This document shows positions 38,501 to 49,011 of a stretch of 64,000 nucleotides of DNA, piece after piece (within the stretch, counting starts at the first letter, position 1; each line of letters starts with the position of its first letter). Origin of the DNA: Rotaria macrura. Lineage: Eukaryota > Rotifera > Eurotatoria > Philodinida > Philodinidae. Position numbers and translations under genes: made by a program. Under the pieces are notes generated by a model. It did no database searches. It saw only the letters and a list, made by a program, of their open reading frames with translations, and was not told the origin of the DNA. The stretch is taken from positions 1-64,000 of the forward strand of contig OENT01000448.1 in NCBI GenBank assembly GCA_900239685.1. Direction: 5' to 3'.

Positions 38501-39780
38501 CTTCTAACAAAAGGTTGCGGACAGTGGAAATTCGTTCTGAAATTCTTGTCGACACTCTTCTGTGACCCGAACTTTTTAACAAGGGTTCTACAGAGTTTTT
38601 GTGTACTCAAAAAGTGAGTACACTCTAGAATCGGTCAGTGTGTCCGGCCGGCCATTAACACGATAACTCTTTATAAATAGATTCGATTGAGCTGAAATTT
38701 TGTGCAAAGAATTGTCTCATCAATATCTCGGTTGAGTTCGAAGATGAGAAGGATCTGTCTAGAAATGGCTGAGTTATTAAAAAAATTGTCATTTTTCACC
38801 AAACAATCCCTGAGGTGGGGTACAGGGATTTTTTCAAAAAAAACTTTTTTCTCAGAATTATCCACAACGTATATAAATTGACTCAGTTTTTAACGCTGAT
38901 TCCGAATCTGATATTAGTTTTGAACCAACTCGCAGCTGTCTAACAAAACATTGGCTGCAAAAAGGTCTCAAATGCAGAAAAACTGCATCTAGAAACAAAA
39001 TTGCCTAGATATGTCTGAGATGATCAGTAGTTTTGGAGTTTCCCAAAAAGGTTTACCAAGATACTTCATCCGTGCACACATTCTAGAATGACTGATTTGT
39101 CTCATTCACTTTTTGAAGTACACATAACTCTCGGACATAAGTCCGAAGTTTTCACATTTATTTTATATCTAGAGTAAAATAGTCGCTGTAAAAGTAACTC
39201 CTTCTCTTCTTCTAATACGATTTCAGAATAAAAAAAAAGACGAAGCCATCACAACCGATTTCATAAGTCAAAGCTTATGAATTATTGTTTTCTTTTCTTT
39301 TCTATTCTAGTGCTACTTTTTTACAATAGAATTTGGTCTCTGTCGTCAACATGATGGTCTCCGTGCGTATGGTGCTGGTTTACTTTCATCATGTGCTGAA
39401 TTACAACACGCATTAAGTGATCAAGCAAAGAAATTACCATTCGATCCTGATATTGTATGTAAAACGAAATGTATCATAACAACTTATCAAGATCAATACT
39501 TTGTATCGGCTAGTTTTGTTGAGGCAAAAGAAAAAATGAGGTATACATTCGTATTTATAAAATGACGACAGACATAAATCATGCTGATTTATTTTCTAGA
39601 CAATTTGCTCTATCAATTAAACGTCCATTTGCAGTACGTTACAATCCATACAATCAAAGTATTGAAATCGTTTCCAATACTCAACATGTTGCACAAATAA
39701 TATCTGATCTCAAAGGTGACATGTGCATTATATTTGATGCATTAAAAAAACTCGAGAATAGCATGATGCATGAAAAATAA
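32520..39780 (+). CDS. TPH: Tryptophan 5-hydroxylase
   Basis: Eleven exons: 32520-32555, 32620-32796, 34114-34408, 36273-36376, 37248-37315, 37373-37423, 37492-37590, 37645-37827, 37890-38016, 39311-39540 and 39600-39780; about 516 aa. This aromatic amino acid hydroxylase makes 5-hydroxytryptophan, the rate-limiting step to serotonin, using Fe(II), O2 and tetrahydrobiopterin. An N-terminal ACT domain is visible ([40 protein letters not shown]). The catalytic core runs from [12 protein letters not shown], with [13 protein letters not shown] and the iron ligands His342, His347 (HELFGH) and Glu387 (FFTIEFGLC). [15 protein letters not shown] and [16 protein letters not shown] favour TPH over phenylalanine hydroxylase. 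A C-terminal tetramerisation helix follows ([12 protein letters not shown]). Intron 3 contains another gene and intron 9 a foldback element. The gene ends 208 bp from the convergent DHHC gene. Confidence 0.93.
34976..36160 (+). CDS. Unknown intronless gene nested in TPH intron 3
   Basis: One uninterrupted 394-aa frame from ATG, on the same strand as TPH and wholly inside its third intron (34409-36272). It is not recognised. The N-terminal half is mostly helical with a Cys/Leu-rich segment ([16 protein letters not shown]) and a likely short coiled coil (about 165-205, [19 protein letters not shown]). The C-terminal half is Ser-rich and acidic-to-basic ([34 protein letters not shown]) and ends in a strongly basic tail ([18 protein letters not shown]), suggesting a phosphorylated regulatory or nucleic-acid/cytoskeleton-binding region. 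Codon use looks like that of the neighbouring coding exons, arguing for a real gene. The stop at 36158-36160 lies about 110 bp before TPH exon 4. It could be an alternative TPH exon only if spliced; no in-frame acceptor/donor pair was seen. Confidence 0.72.
   Translation: MSDFFVNIENVHMSQDQNSLTDSLDSTSFHVKTALNLNLYVSPQTNVSSPILCYDGVLCYLSNMIGQGSLGEIEINLKRYFSSEEIHQAFTNLHNCLNYILSTFDAHKNPTVYNIFQQCSNRLIDSTSLLSVLEIINMNHLFLYLPSFVTNDWIHMIRSVQNLEKLDIATSSIVNLQRQLSNLKDNLIPLQELVYHIDTISSIMQSPPSTPNDQCCLRTYCSHNATLFHSTTSINSPSSSWVSLNIDTDHIATKSGFIRNPVTNFMMPILRSERELSMHSNDDIMSSDEESEPKPKLLNRSLSYQPSVRRTGSVIVKRDDALWVYPAAVLQQKNNSLFSSVHEDTEEYNFQPLRSRANSCDDDYRIKKIQSQYLAKKMRKPKKTLTKSGKGWQR
38600..39126. repeat. Foldback element (MITE-like) in TPH intron 9
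   Basis: The left end, GTGTACTCAAAAAGTGAGTA then CTCTAGAA (38601-38630), is matched in inverse orientation by the right end near 39076-39122 (reads TGTGTACTTCAAAAAGTGA and CATTCTAGAATG on the minus strand). The left end alone also forms a GTGTACTC/GAGTACAC hairpin. The inside contains TTGACTCAGTTTTTAACGCT (38878-38897), resembling the core block of the 30.4-31.1 kb element. It explains why intron 9 is 1.3 kb. Confidence 0.6.
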
Positions 39781-39988
39781 AAAACAAACATTCTATGTAT
39801 ATGTCAATATTGTATTCGTGCTTTATTCGTTACAAAAAAAAAACTAAAGAATTTAAAAAAAAAATCCATTTTTTTTTGTTTTTATTTTTGTGTTGTTCAA
39901 TGGTTTTGGTAGTTGATTTTTATTATCCATTATTATTATTATGAAGAAGAAGACGGAAAAAAAAGGAAACTATCAGCTTGTTTTTCAA

Positions 39989-42900
39989 TTAAACATCAAA
40001 GGTCACACGTTCATCATTTTGTGTTATTAAATTAACAGGTTGCGAAAATGGATTTAGCCATGATAAACCGACTCGAGAACCGAAGACTATTTTAAGTGAT
40101 GAAATAAAGGAATGTTGACGATGACTACTTGTTTTTTCGCCTTTAAACGATTCAATACCCTATAAAAGAGAACGATATTATAAATTTAATTTGCAAAATG
40201 AAACGACTATTGTGAATTAAGAATGTGCCTACAGTTGTATCAGTATAAATTGAATATAATTGTGTACCAGTCATTATTGCTGTAAAAAGTGAAAATGAAA
40301 CAGCTTCAAATGCGAGAAATATTAGAAAGATAATCGTTGCTGGAGGTGACCATGTTGTACATACTATTTTATACGAAGAAGAATAGAAAATGAATAAATG
40401 ATGAGAACAACAAACAAATAGCATGCTTAAAAACAACTAACCACTCCAGTCGGATTTAATACATGTTGTTATATGAATACCGAGAAGCATAAGTGCATAG
40501 ATTGAAATAATACAAGTATAAAACTAAAATAGAAATACATACATAGAAAATAGTTTTCGATACACATTATGCTACACGCAATCTTCTGTTAGAAAACGAT
40601 AGAATCCGTCGTAACATTCAGCTAGACAATCGAATATGGTCTTTTTTGCAAACATTGATCTCGCCAAATTTTATTCGCTTGTCACAGGTAAATCAGTATG
40701 TAGTAATAGGATTTTATACTGCTAGTTATCAAAAGACTTGATCATTTGAATGTCTCTTTCGCGATTATTAATGAGATTAGGAAAACAGAACTCATAGGAG
40801 TTCGAAAAAAACGTTTTTTTTTTCTAAAATATCTCATGATGATTTAATAGAAAGAAAAACGAATAGCAGTTTGCCCTTCTTACTATTGATAGACCATTTT
40901 TTGAAAATAATAGAATACAAAACAAAATGATAATTTTTACAACAAGGAAATAATGATCTGTCAAACATGTGTTCTAATCATTGAAATCAAATACATGATC
41001 TTGAATAGTTGATTATGTCAACGATGAAAGATTCTTCTATATGTACATCTATTCTAAGGATTCTAGACAAGGATACGAATAGTATTATTCAATCGTTGAA
41101 AAATCGATAGGATGTCAAGTCAATAAATACAAGAGCACTAGAAAGATTAAATCATAATCTCTAACTTAATAAAAAATCTATTGCGAGTTACACTGCATTG
41201 GTTCATGTAGTTACTCTGTTCCAATATGAAAATTTCTGATTATGTAATCATAGTGTTCCGTAATATATGTGTGAATATATAACATATTGAAATAGAAATT
41301 CATATAAATCCAATAATAAAACACTCGCCCGAAAGAATAGTACGAATAATCATGCCATTCTTTTTCTATCAAACTAATTCTTCGGAAGTCGTTCGAGCAC
41401 GACCTTTACTCTAATGTGAGTCGTATTATAAAAAGAATTGCGAAATAAAAGATTCAAGTACGTCGACTTGAATCATCAAATGGAACATAAAAAGACCTAG
41501 ATAAAATAAAAACTATATCATGAAATTGATGTGTTAACAGCGTTCGAAAGAATTGGCAAGTTAGGTAACGAAATAAACAGTCTACACGATTCGTTAGATC
41601 TATGATGTTTTCTGCTCTCTTGCATGAAAGACTGTGAAAACGGATAATTCTCATCGACGCCTGGAACTGAGAATACTTCTTGAGATATTTTATATTCAAT
41701 GAATGAATTAAAACCTAACATCTACTAGCGCAAGGGACATGTTAACTACGTATGTGGATTGATTAAAAAGAAAATAAAACAAAGGGATAAACCATGCGAT
41801 ATTATAATATGTGTAATTCGATGAGAAAGTTATGCCCTTTAGAAAATCAGGTTTGTCCTCTTAGATATCCTTTGATAATTTAAAAAGAAAAATATGCTTC
41901 AGGATTTTCACAATTAAGTGCTTGTTCAACGAGTGTTATTAATTCGTGTCTTTGAATGACAACATCTAGATTATCAGATAAGCAAACTACAATAAATTCT
42001 CCACAGCAATATTCTTTCGTTCATTTAAAATGAAAGAATATTTCGATGATACTTATTCATGACTTTCATCTTACTGTAAAAAGAATGAAATATTTTTGAT
42101 TATTTTGTCCAACACAATTATTAACAAATACGCAATGATGATCCATTCGTTTTATACATCGTTTACAAACACTAGGCAAAGAGAAATATATTATTATAGG
42201 AAAAACAACGTATACATAAAAATAAACTTATTGTAGTACCTACAGTGATGGGCTCGTGGAGGTTTAATACTTTTACACATAGCGCATCTATAGACAACAG
42301 TACCATTTGCATACTTAAGAAAATTTTCTGGTGTTGCATCATTCAAAGTAACAGCACCCTAGAAAAAAAAATATATTTCGATATTTTCATTTGCTGTATC
42401 ATCTTGTCTAATTTAAAGTTTCATTGATCTCAAATAATTTTTGAAAAAAAAGTGTCCCTTCTTAAACATTTTTAATTTTCTATGCTAAGATATGAACAAA
42501 ATCAACTATACATACCGGATTAGAAAACATGGTTTTATAATGTGATGCAACAGCAAGTACTTCCAACACATGAAATATGAATAGATTTATCAAATTAAAC
42601 AATACTGAATGACTTTTTGGTATAAGTATAACAAATATAACAACGAATTGAGCATAGATAAATAAAAACCATGTTGTGAAGCCACACGATAAACCATATG
42701 GATCTCTGACACACCAATCGGATACAGTTGGACAACATTCACAACGGCAACATGCACAATTGCATAGGCAATCATCATCATTATCATTATGATGTAGTTC
42801 ATCGTAATACATTGAACGTGGAACAACATCTTTGATAATAACACCTGTTTCATCTGTTGCTGCTGATGGTGGTATATTTGTTGACCGATTTGTATTTGTA

Positions 42901-43004
42901 TCACATGAATACCGATGAACTTTCACTGCTGATGAACCAACTTCCACTTCTTCGTTACTACTATAATCATACGGATTTATAGACGAAACTTTTGTCACAG
43001 ACAT
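39989..43004 (-). CDS. ZDHHC3/7: DHHC palmitoyltransferase, ZDHHC3/7-like
   Basis: Six exons: 43004-42516, 42358-42240, 42171-42075, 40523-40442, 40363-40233 and 40159-39989; about 362 aa. These enzymes S-palmitoylate substrate cysteines at Golgi membranes. Visible features are a Cys-rich N-terminus ([13 protein letters not shown], about 79-91), two membrane segments ([35 protein letters not shown]), and the zinc-binding cysteine-rich domain [17 protein letters not shown] / [10 protein letters not shown] with catalytic DHHC at 213-216 ([19 protein letters not shown]). Two more membrane segments follow, then [16 protein letters not shown], equivalent to the TTxE region. The C-terminal [13 protein letters not shown] resembles the ZDHHC3/7 tail. 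Intron 3 is unusually long (about 1.55 kb). TPH lies tail to tail 208 bp away, and the Tubby-like gene starts 935 bp upstream in the opposite direction. Confidence 0.92.
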
Positions 43005-43939
43005 TTCAAGTGTTTCCTAATGTTTATCGATGTCTTAATGTGTCGTTTCATTTGACAAGTCGTTTTATTGAAAATAATGATACTAGTGACATCTTATGGT
43101 TTTAAAAGATGTTCTATTCGACGGATAGAGTATATTTTTTCCAAAAATAAATAAATGAATGTCAATATTTTTAAAACAGAAATTATAAATATATTGAAGG
43201 TTAGGTTGCTAAGGAACACCCACGAAGTATGGTTCTCACAAAAGAATGAATCATTGATGACACATCAATCATATCTTTCTCATGAACTTATTTTTTTCTT
43301 CGGCTCAACATGTTGAACGTTTTCTCTTCTTTCTTTTTGTTTCTTTTTCTGTCTCTTCATTATTCTCTCTTCTCGTCATTTCATGAAAGAACATACAGGA
43401 AAAGATTACAGGCATTATATTAATAGGTTGTCTGATAATAAAAAAGATATGAATGAAAAAGAAAAAAAAACGTAATCGATAAAAATGCCAATTGATCTAC
43501 AGTTTGTGATTGTGGCTTTAATTCTGTTGATTCTGTGAATTTATCACAATGTTTTGTCAACATTTCTAGTATTGGGAAAGAAGATCTATTGTGCTATGTG
43601 TTTTCATGTATTTTACTTTATTGAACTATGTTTACAATTCTCTGTTATCTAATTACCAGCTTAGTTGTTCTAACATTGAATACATTCTTTTGTGTTCATA
43701 CCTGCTACTATTATTTCTTTTCTCTTCGGTTTATAGACATTGGAAAAATAATTTAGAGCGAGAAAAAAAAGTGAAAGACACTCGATGAAAGGTAGACTAA
43801 TAGGAACCCTTTTTCCTTTTTCTCCTCTTCGACTAACAACTACTTCGCACTTGATGAAATAGAATAAGTAGACAATCTCGAATATTACTCTGTTTTCAGA
43901 TCTATGCATGCGTAGAAAACAATAGTCATAAAGAGTACG
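43005..43939. promoter_or_regulatory. Divergent intergenic region, DHHC / Tubby-like genes
   Basis: About 0.9 kb between two divergent start codons, with T-rich and CTCTT-rich tracts (43320-43380). Short frames on both strands here do not resemble known proteins. No specific regulatory motif was recognised. Confidence 0.35.
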
Positions 43940-46900
43940 ATGATAAACGGTGAACATATACCCGGCGTGTGAGTTTCGTTGATTTCTAAGAAAATCAACG
44001 TTTCATACAACGAATTGATTTACTTATAGAATTTCCGATGACGACGACTACAAAATATCAACGTCTAAAAAGTTCGACAAGAAAAGAATAGATCAACAAG
44101 TAAATTCATACAAATATATTGTTGTTGTCTTTTTTTCATTTGTCTACACTCTTTTGATTGAATTTCTTTTAGACAGAAATAAAAAGACGTGAAGGAGATA
44201 TACGAACAAAACGCACACCTCTAAATACAGATCGATCGAATCCGGATGATGTCGGTGGTATGTGTGAAATCCATGGATATATCTATTCTAAGACATGATT
44301 CTGTTCAAGATTATTTAAATCATGTCTCTTGTTTCCGAGTAGTTTTTCTAATTAATTGTTGTGTTTTTGAACATTCTCAGGATTCACCAATACTTCGTAT
44401 AATCCCGATGTTGATGGATCAAGCTTATTGATTGGTTTCAATCGTTCAATATCCGTACCGGATCGACCATTTCATCCTATTCGTGGAAAACATAATGACG
44501 TAATAAATTTCGTTGCATTCGAACATCATGAAAAAGAACAGGAAAAGTAATTGTTCTCTTTTATTTTTACTTATTACAGAAAGATCAATTGAGTTTATCT
44601 CGTCCATCGACTGTATCATCTATAAAAACAAGAACAGCCATAACTTCACGAGGAGGAATCCAAATTTTATCTGATGCTACTGTTACAGATAGTCATGATG
44701 ATGATGGTGAAAGAAATGGTATGTCAAATAGATGCATAAGTCATATTTTCTGTCTTGCTTCTTATGTTCGTGCATGTATGTAGCAAAGTACTATGAAAAA
44801 GACACTATCTCAAAAAAGTTTTGCTTCTGCCTGTGTGTCTATCTGTGTCTTAAGAGTGCAACTCCAAGAAAAACTATGTTGAGCACAAGTGCATTAGCAA
44901 ACAAGCCCGTTGTCGTGGTCATCGTAAGCATTTTTGCATGAGATTCTGCTTCGTGTGTATCTCTAACACTTAATCATGAACGATGTTGCTTCATCGAGTG
45001 AACAAAAAAGATTCATTTAAAAATCATTTTTCATGCATATCCTTCAGATTCAGATGGTGATACTGAAATCACAGTTGTTAGACCGTGGACACCGACTTTA
45101 AATCACACAATTGGAATGACATCATCAATAAATCAAGATACGAATACTGATGATACGACTAATACGGATGGTTCATCATTAGCACTTGCATTACGTTCAT
45201 TATTTGAAATGATTAACGAAGATTTAGATAAATTTGTTTATACGCCAGCACCGAACGGTCTTGGTGATGTTCAATGTCGTATAACACGTGATAAACGAGG
45301 AGTGGAAAAAGGTCTTTTTCCAATTTATTATATGCATGTAGAAAGGCCAGGTGATGGTAAAAAAGTATGTCGTTCATAGAAGAAAAAACATTTTGAAGCG
45401 TAGAAAAAATTTTATCTATTCAGTTTTTTATACTTGCTGGACGTAAACGTCGACGTAGTACAACATCGAATTATTTAATATCAACAGATCCAACTGATTT
45501 ATCACGTGATGGAGAAAAATTCATTGGTAAACTAAGGTGAAACAATCACGTCATTTGTACTTGTTTCAATTCATTAGAATAAAAACATTTAACAATATTT
45601 AGAGCAAATATGTTGGGTACGAATTTCACTGTTTATGATCAAGGCTTAAATCCGAAGAAGAACACGTAAGTTCGTAGAGAACCGATGAATAGAATAAATC
45701 TTTTAATTTTTGTTTAAAGGGCGATCGAACAACTAAGACGAGAATTAGCTGCTATTGCCTATGTATAGCAATTGTTTGAAATCAACTCTTTTTTCATGTT
45801 CTTTCAATTGATAAATTAGGAAACAAACATATTGGGCTTTAAAGGTCCACGTCGAATGACAATTATCATTCCTGGTATGAGTAGTGATTACAATCGAGTT
45901 GAAGTTCGACCAAAAAATGTATGCATAGCAAAACCACATGTAAATAAATGAATCTATTTCTATTCAAAACAAAAAATAGGAATCCGAATGTTTAATTGAA
46001 CGATGGAAACATGATGATATGAACAATTTACTTGAACTACATAATAAAGCACCGGTATGGAATGAAGGTAAAATCAACCATCGAATAAATTGTTTGTCTT
46101 GAAAAATAATACGATAAATTTATTTTTAAGAAACTCAATCGTATGTTCTTAATTTTCACGGACGTGTAACTCAAGCATCGGTAAAAAACTTTCAAATTGT
46201 ACATGATGATAATCGTAAGTTAAATAGAAGCTATCCGTAGTGAAGTATGATCTAGTTAATGGTCGATGTAATTTTATTCGATCTGTTTTATTTTACCACA
46301 TCCTCGATTTAATCAAAATCTTTCAGTACTCTATGCCCACTGTATCTTTCATGTCTCGTTTTATTGAATTCTTATATAATATGACAAATCTATTCTTATT
46401 TTCAAGGAAACTTCGTACATTTCTTTTTCTTTTTATTTGTAGAAGACTATGTATGCATGCAATTCGGTCGTGTTAGTGATGGTAAGTCTTATTAGAAAGA
46501 GAGAAAGTGAAAAAAAAGCCATGAATCAAATTTATTAAACAAAGATATTTATGCGTCAATACACTTCTATGAGATGACACGCAATTCATTAGCGACTTGA
46601 GAGCTCTTAGGCAGATGACACAGATTAACAATTTTCATTCTTCTATTAATATTGTTTGAATGGAGGTGGTAAGGGAGGATGGGAGGGGGGGGGCTATTAC
46701 ATTAAACAAATACGGTGTCTTTCTTTTCTCATAAAATTAATCATTTTAAATGCTCTGGCATGTGTTTTTCTAGTTAATAATCACTATAATGCCAATCACT
46801 TTGACATTAAAAACATTTTTAACACGAACTAAGATGTTCTACCAAATAACTACTAATGAAAGAGATGAATGCTCTGTTGTGAAGAAATGCGTTATAAAAT

Positions 46901-48209
46901 GAACTAGACAGAGTCTACGAAATTTTCAGAATAATTACTCCACCGCATTGAATAATTGAAATTTCAATTTAAGATCCAATATTACATATTGACATTTTGT
47001 TTCAAACTAAATTAATGATGACAAAAACAGTTCGTAGTATTATTTATTTAGTTTTGCACAGAAGAAGGATGTCGTAGTATTTAGATATATTCCATCCTTA
47101 TATACATATTTTAATCTAAAATAGTCTCGAGCACAACCAGTCAATATAACGTAGCAACGAACAGTGCAAAGCTCTTTAGACAAAGGAATATTGCGTGAGA
47201 AAATTGAGGTGTTTCATTAATTTGACATCACCGCGATGTTGTCATCGTCTTATATAAGTATCATATAAATTCGGTAGGTCAAACTGAAATATTTTCCCTT
47301 ACAATTATTGAGAAGAAAACATCCTCGGAAATCAAACCAATCGAATTTTTAGTTATTTGATATTACATATGAATATCGTGAAAATGAAATGCCTAAATAA
47401 GTTTTCTTCTTGGTGAAAATGCAATATTTTAGACATGTATAATTAATTCAAAACATTATACAATGTCTTCCTACTGTAATTATAAGAAGTGTTAGCACGT
47501 GTGCATTGAGCTAACAAGAGAATTGGATAAAGTTGAGTATATGCATGACATAAGAAAAAAATATACGACTAGAAATAAGAGAGTCATTAGGATCAATAAA
47601 GAAAACCTAATATTCAGTCGCATCATTGACTAGAACAACACTCATTATAAAATATTATATTCATATTTATTTATCATCTTGACAATAGAAAAAAAAAGAC
47701 TATGTAAATGATTTCTTCATTGATGATAATCATTTCATTGAGATGAATCCCCCTCGATGTTCTTCGAGTTCATTTTTAACAATGAAATTGTCAGAAATAA
47801 TCAGAAGATGACTGATAGAGATTAGAGAATTACGATGTACCATATGAAAACACACACACACACACAAGACATTTTAATTACAATATTTATTGCCGGTTTT
47901 TCTCGAAAGAAAGAATGTAATCAAGCAAACTATGAAGGACATTTCATACCTAGATTTCAACCACTTCCATATTTGTCAGGAATCTTTTAACATCTAGTAA
48001 ATATTTTCATCTATGGAGAATTTTCATAATAGATATTTTATCGTTCAATATGATTTCTATTTCAAAAGTCATCCAAAATTTTAAGATGTTTTCTATTTCT
48101 TTATATAAATTTAGAAGTTTTCACATGCGATTACAAATATCCATTATGTGCAGTTCAAGCTTTTGGCATTGCACTATCGTCTTTTGATGGAAAATTAGCT
48201 TGTGAATGA
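43940..48209 (+). CDS. TULP: Tubby-like protein
   Basis: Fourteen exons: 43940-43968, 44030-44099, 44173-44257, 44381-44499, 44580-44718, 45048-45364, 45424-45536, 45603-45665, 45720-45762, 45820-45918, 45980-46067, 46131-46214, 46443-46481 and 48115-48209; about 460 aa. Tubby proteins bind phosphoinositides and IFT-A and carry receptors into cilia. The N-terminal part (about 1-200) is low-complexity and Ser/Asp-rich. The Tubby barrel begins near [20 protein letters not shown]. It includes [18 protein letters not shown], the phosphoinositide-site type K/R residues ([18 protein letters not shown]), [25 protein letters not shown] and [20 protein letters not shown]. It ends in the family signature [19 protein letters not shown] at the C-terminus. 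Exon 1 (10 codons) is the least certain; it is chosen because its GTGAGT donor keeps phase. Intron 13 is 1.6 kb. Confidence 0.92.
46482..48114. other. Long intron 13 of the Tubby-like gene
   Basis: No coding sequence seen. It contains a G-rich tract (46662-46693, nine-G run at its end) with quadruplex potential and a (CA)n tract at about 47853-47866. Confidence 0.55.
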
Positions 48210-48414
48210 CAGTGTTCTTTTGTTTTTTTTTATTATTTCTATTGTACGTATTGTTCTGTCTTTATTTGTTGAGCTTTGTTTTTCTATTTTATGCCTTTTC
48301 ATCTTGTATACGTTGGAATCGTTTATTTTTCCACTGTAACTATATCGATATAAATGCGTGGATATTGTAAAAATGAAATCATGATTTACTTGACATGTAT
48401 TTTAAAAGATAAAC

Positions 48415-48420
48415 AATAAA
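48415..48420 (+). terminator. Poly(A) signal of the Tubby-like gene
   Basis: AATAAA about 205 bp after the stop codon on the coding strand. Confidence 0.4.
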
Positions 48421-48711
48421 ATCCAATATGTTTTTGAATGTAATGCTCGCTATATGATAAATCTTAAACAATGAATATGACTTCTGAATGTTGTTGCAAC
48501 CCTGTCTAACCATTGCATTATTCTTGTCGCCTCTAATCCAAGTTTTATCAAACATCAGTGAACAACGTAGTGGAGCTGATTCATATAGAATTCATGCTTT
48601 CCTCTCTCGTCGCATCATTTTTATGACTTTGCATTGGGTCGAGAAAATGAGAAGTGACAAAAGAAAACTGTGATGCAGAGGAAGAGAAAAAGAAAACGAA
48701 GAAAAAATCTT

Positions 48712-48727
48712 GCTAGCTAGCTAGCTA
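48712..48727. repeat. (GCTA)4 tandem repeat before PMP3
   Basis: Four copies of GCTA, a self-complementary run, 30 bp upstream of the PMP3 start codon. It probably lies in the 5' UTR or core promoter. Confidence 0.6.
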
Positions 48728-48757
48728 TCATTTTCTTTTTTCTGAGTTCGACGAATC

Positions 48758-49011
48758 ATGGGGGATTGCTGTGCAAAAATACTGTTGTTAATTCTAAGTA
48801 TTTTTATGCCACCCATCGCTGTATGGATAGCTAGAAATAAAATTTGTAGTTGTACTGTAGTCATTAATATTCTTCTTACATTAATTGGCTGGGTAAATAC
48901 TTTTGATTCACACAAGAAATTGAAAAATGTATAGTTTACCTTCTATTTCAGGTTCCTGGTGTTATACATGCTTGGTGTATCATCTGTTGTTGTGACAATC
49001 TTGATGGTTAA
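48758..49011 (+). CDS. PMP3: PMP3/UPF0057 small membrane proteolipid
   Basis: Two short exons, 48758-48892 and 48952-49011, joined in phase 0 across a 59-bp GT-AG intron, give a 64-aa protein. It carries the family pattern: a Cys-containing start (MGDCCAK), a first hydrophobic helix with FMPPIAVW, a polar link (RNKICSC), and a second helix NILLTLIGWVPGVIHAWCII ending in Cys residues. Family members in yeast, plants and nematodes are plasma-membrane proteolipids linked to salt/cold stress and membrane potential. Placement of the intron inside GW-VPG matches the conserved helix without loss of residues. AATAAA at 49142-49147 is the likely poly(A) signal. It is independent of the Tubby-like gene, which ends 550 bp upstream. 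Confidence 0.88.

Noticed and set aside
42480..42904. 104-aa alternative frame overlapping the DHHC exon 1
   Set aside because: Shadow of the real exon, which carries the membrane segments and joins in phase to the zinc-binding exon.
47853..47866. CA repeat as a CRISPR-like or regulatory array
   Set aside because: A simple microsatellite. No spacer-repeat structure, and CRISPR is not expected in an animal genome.
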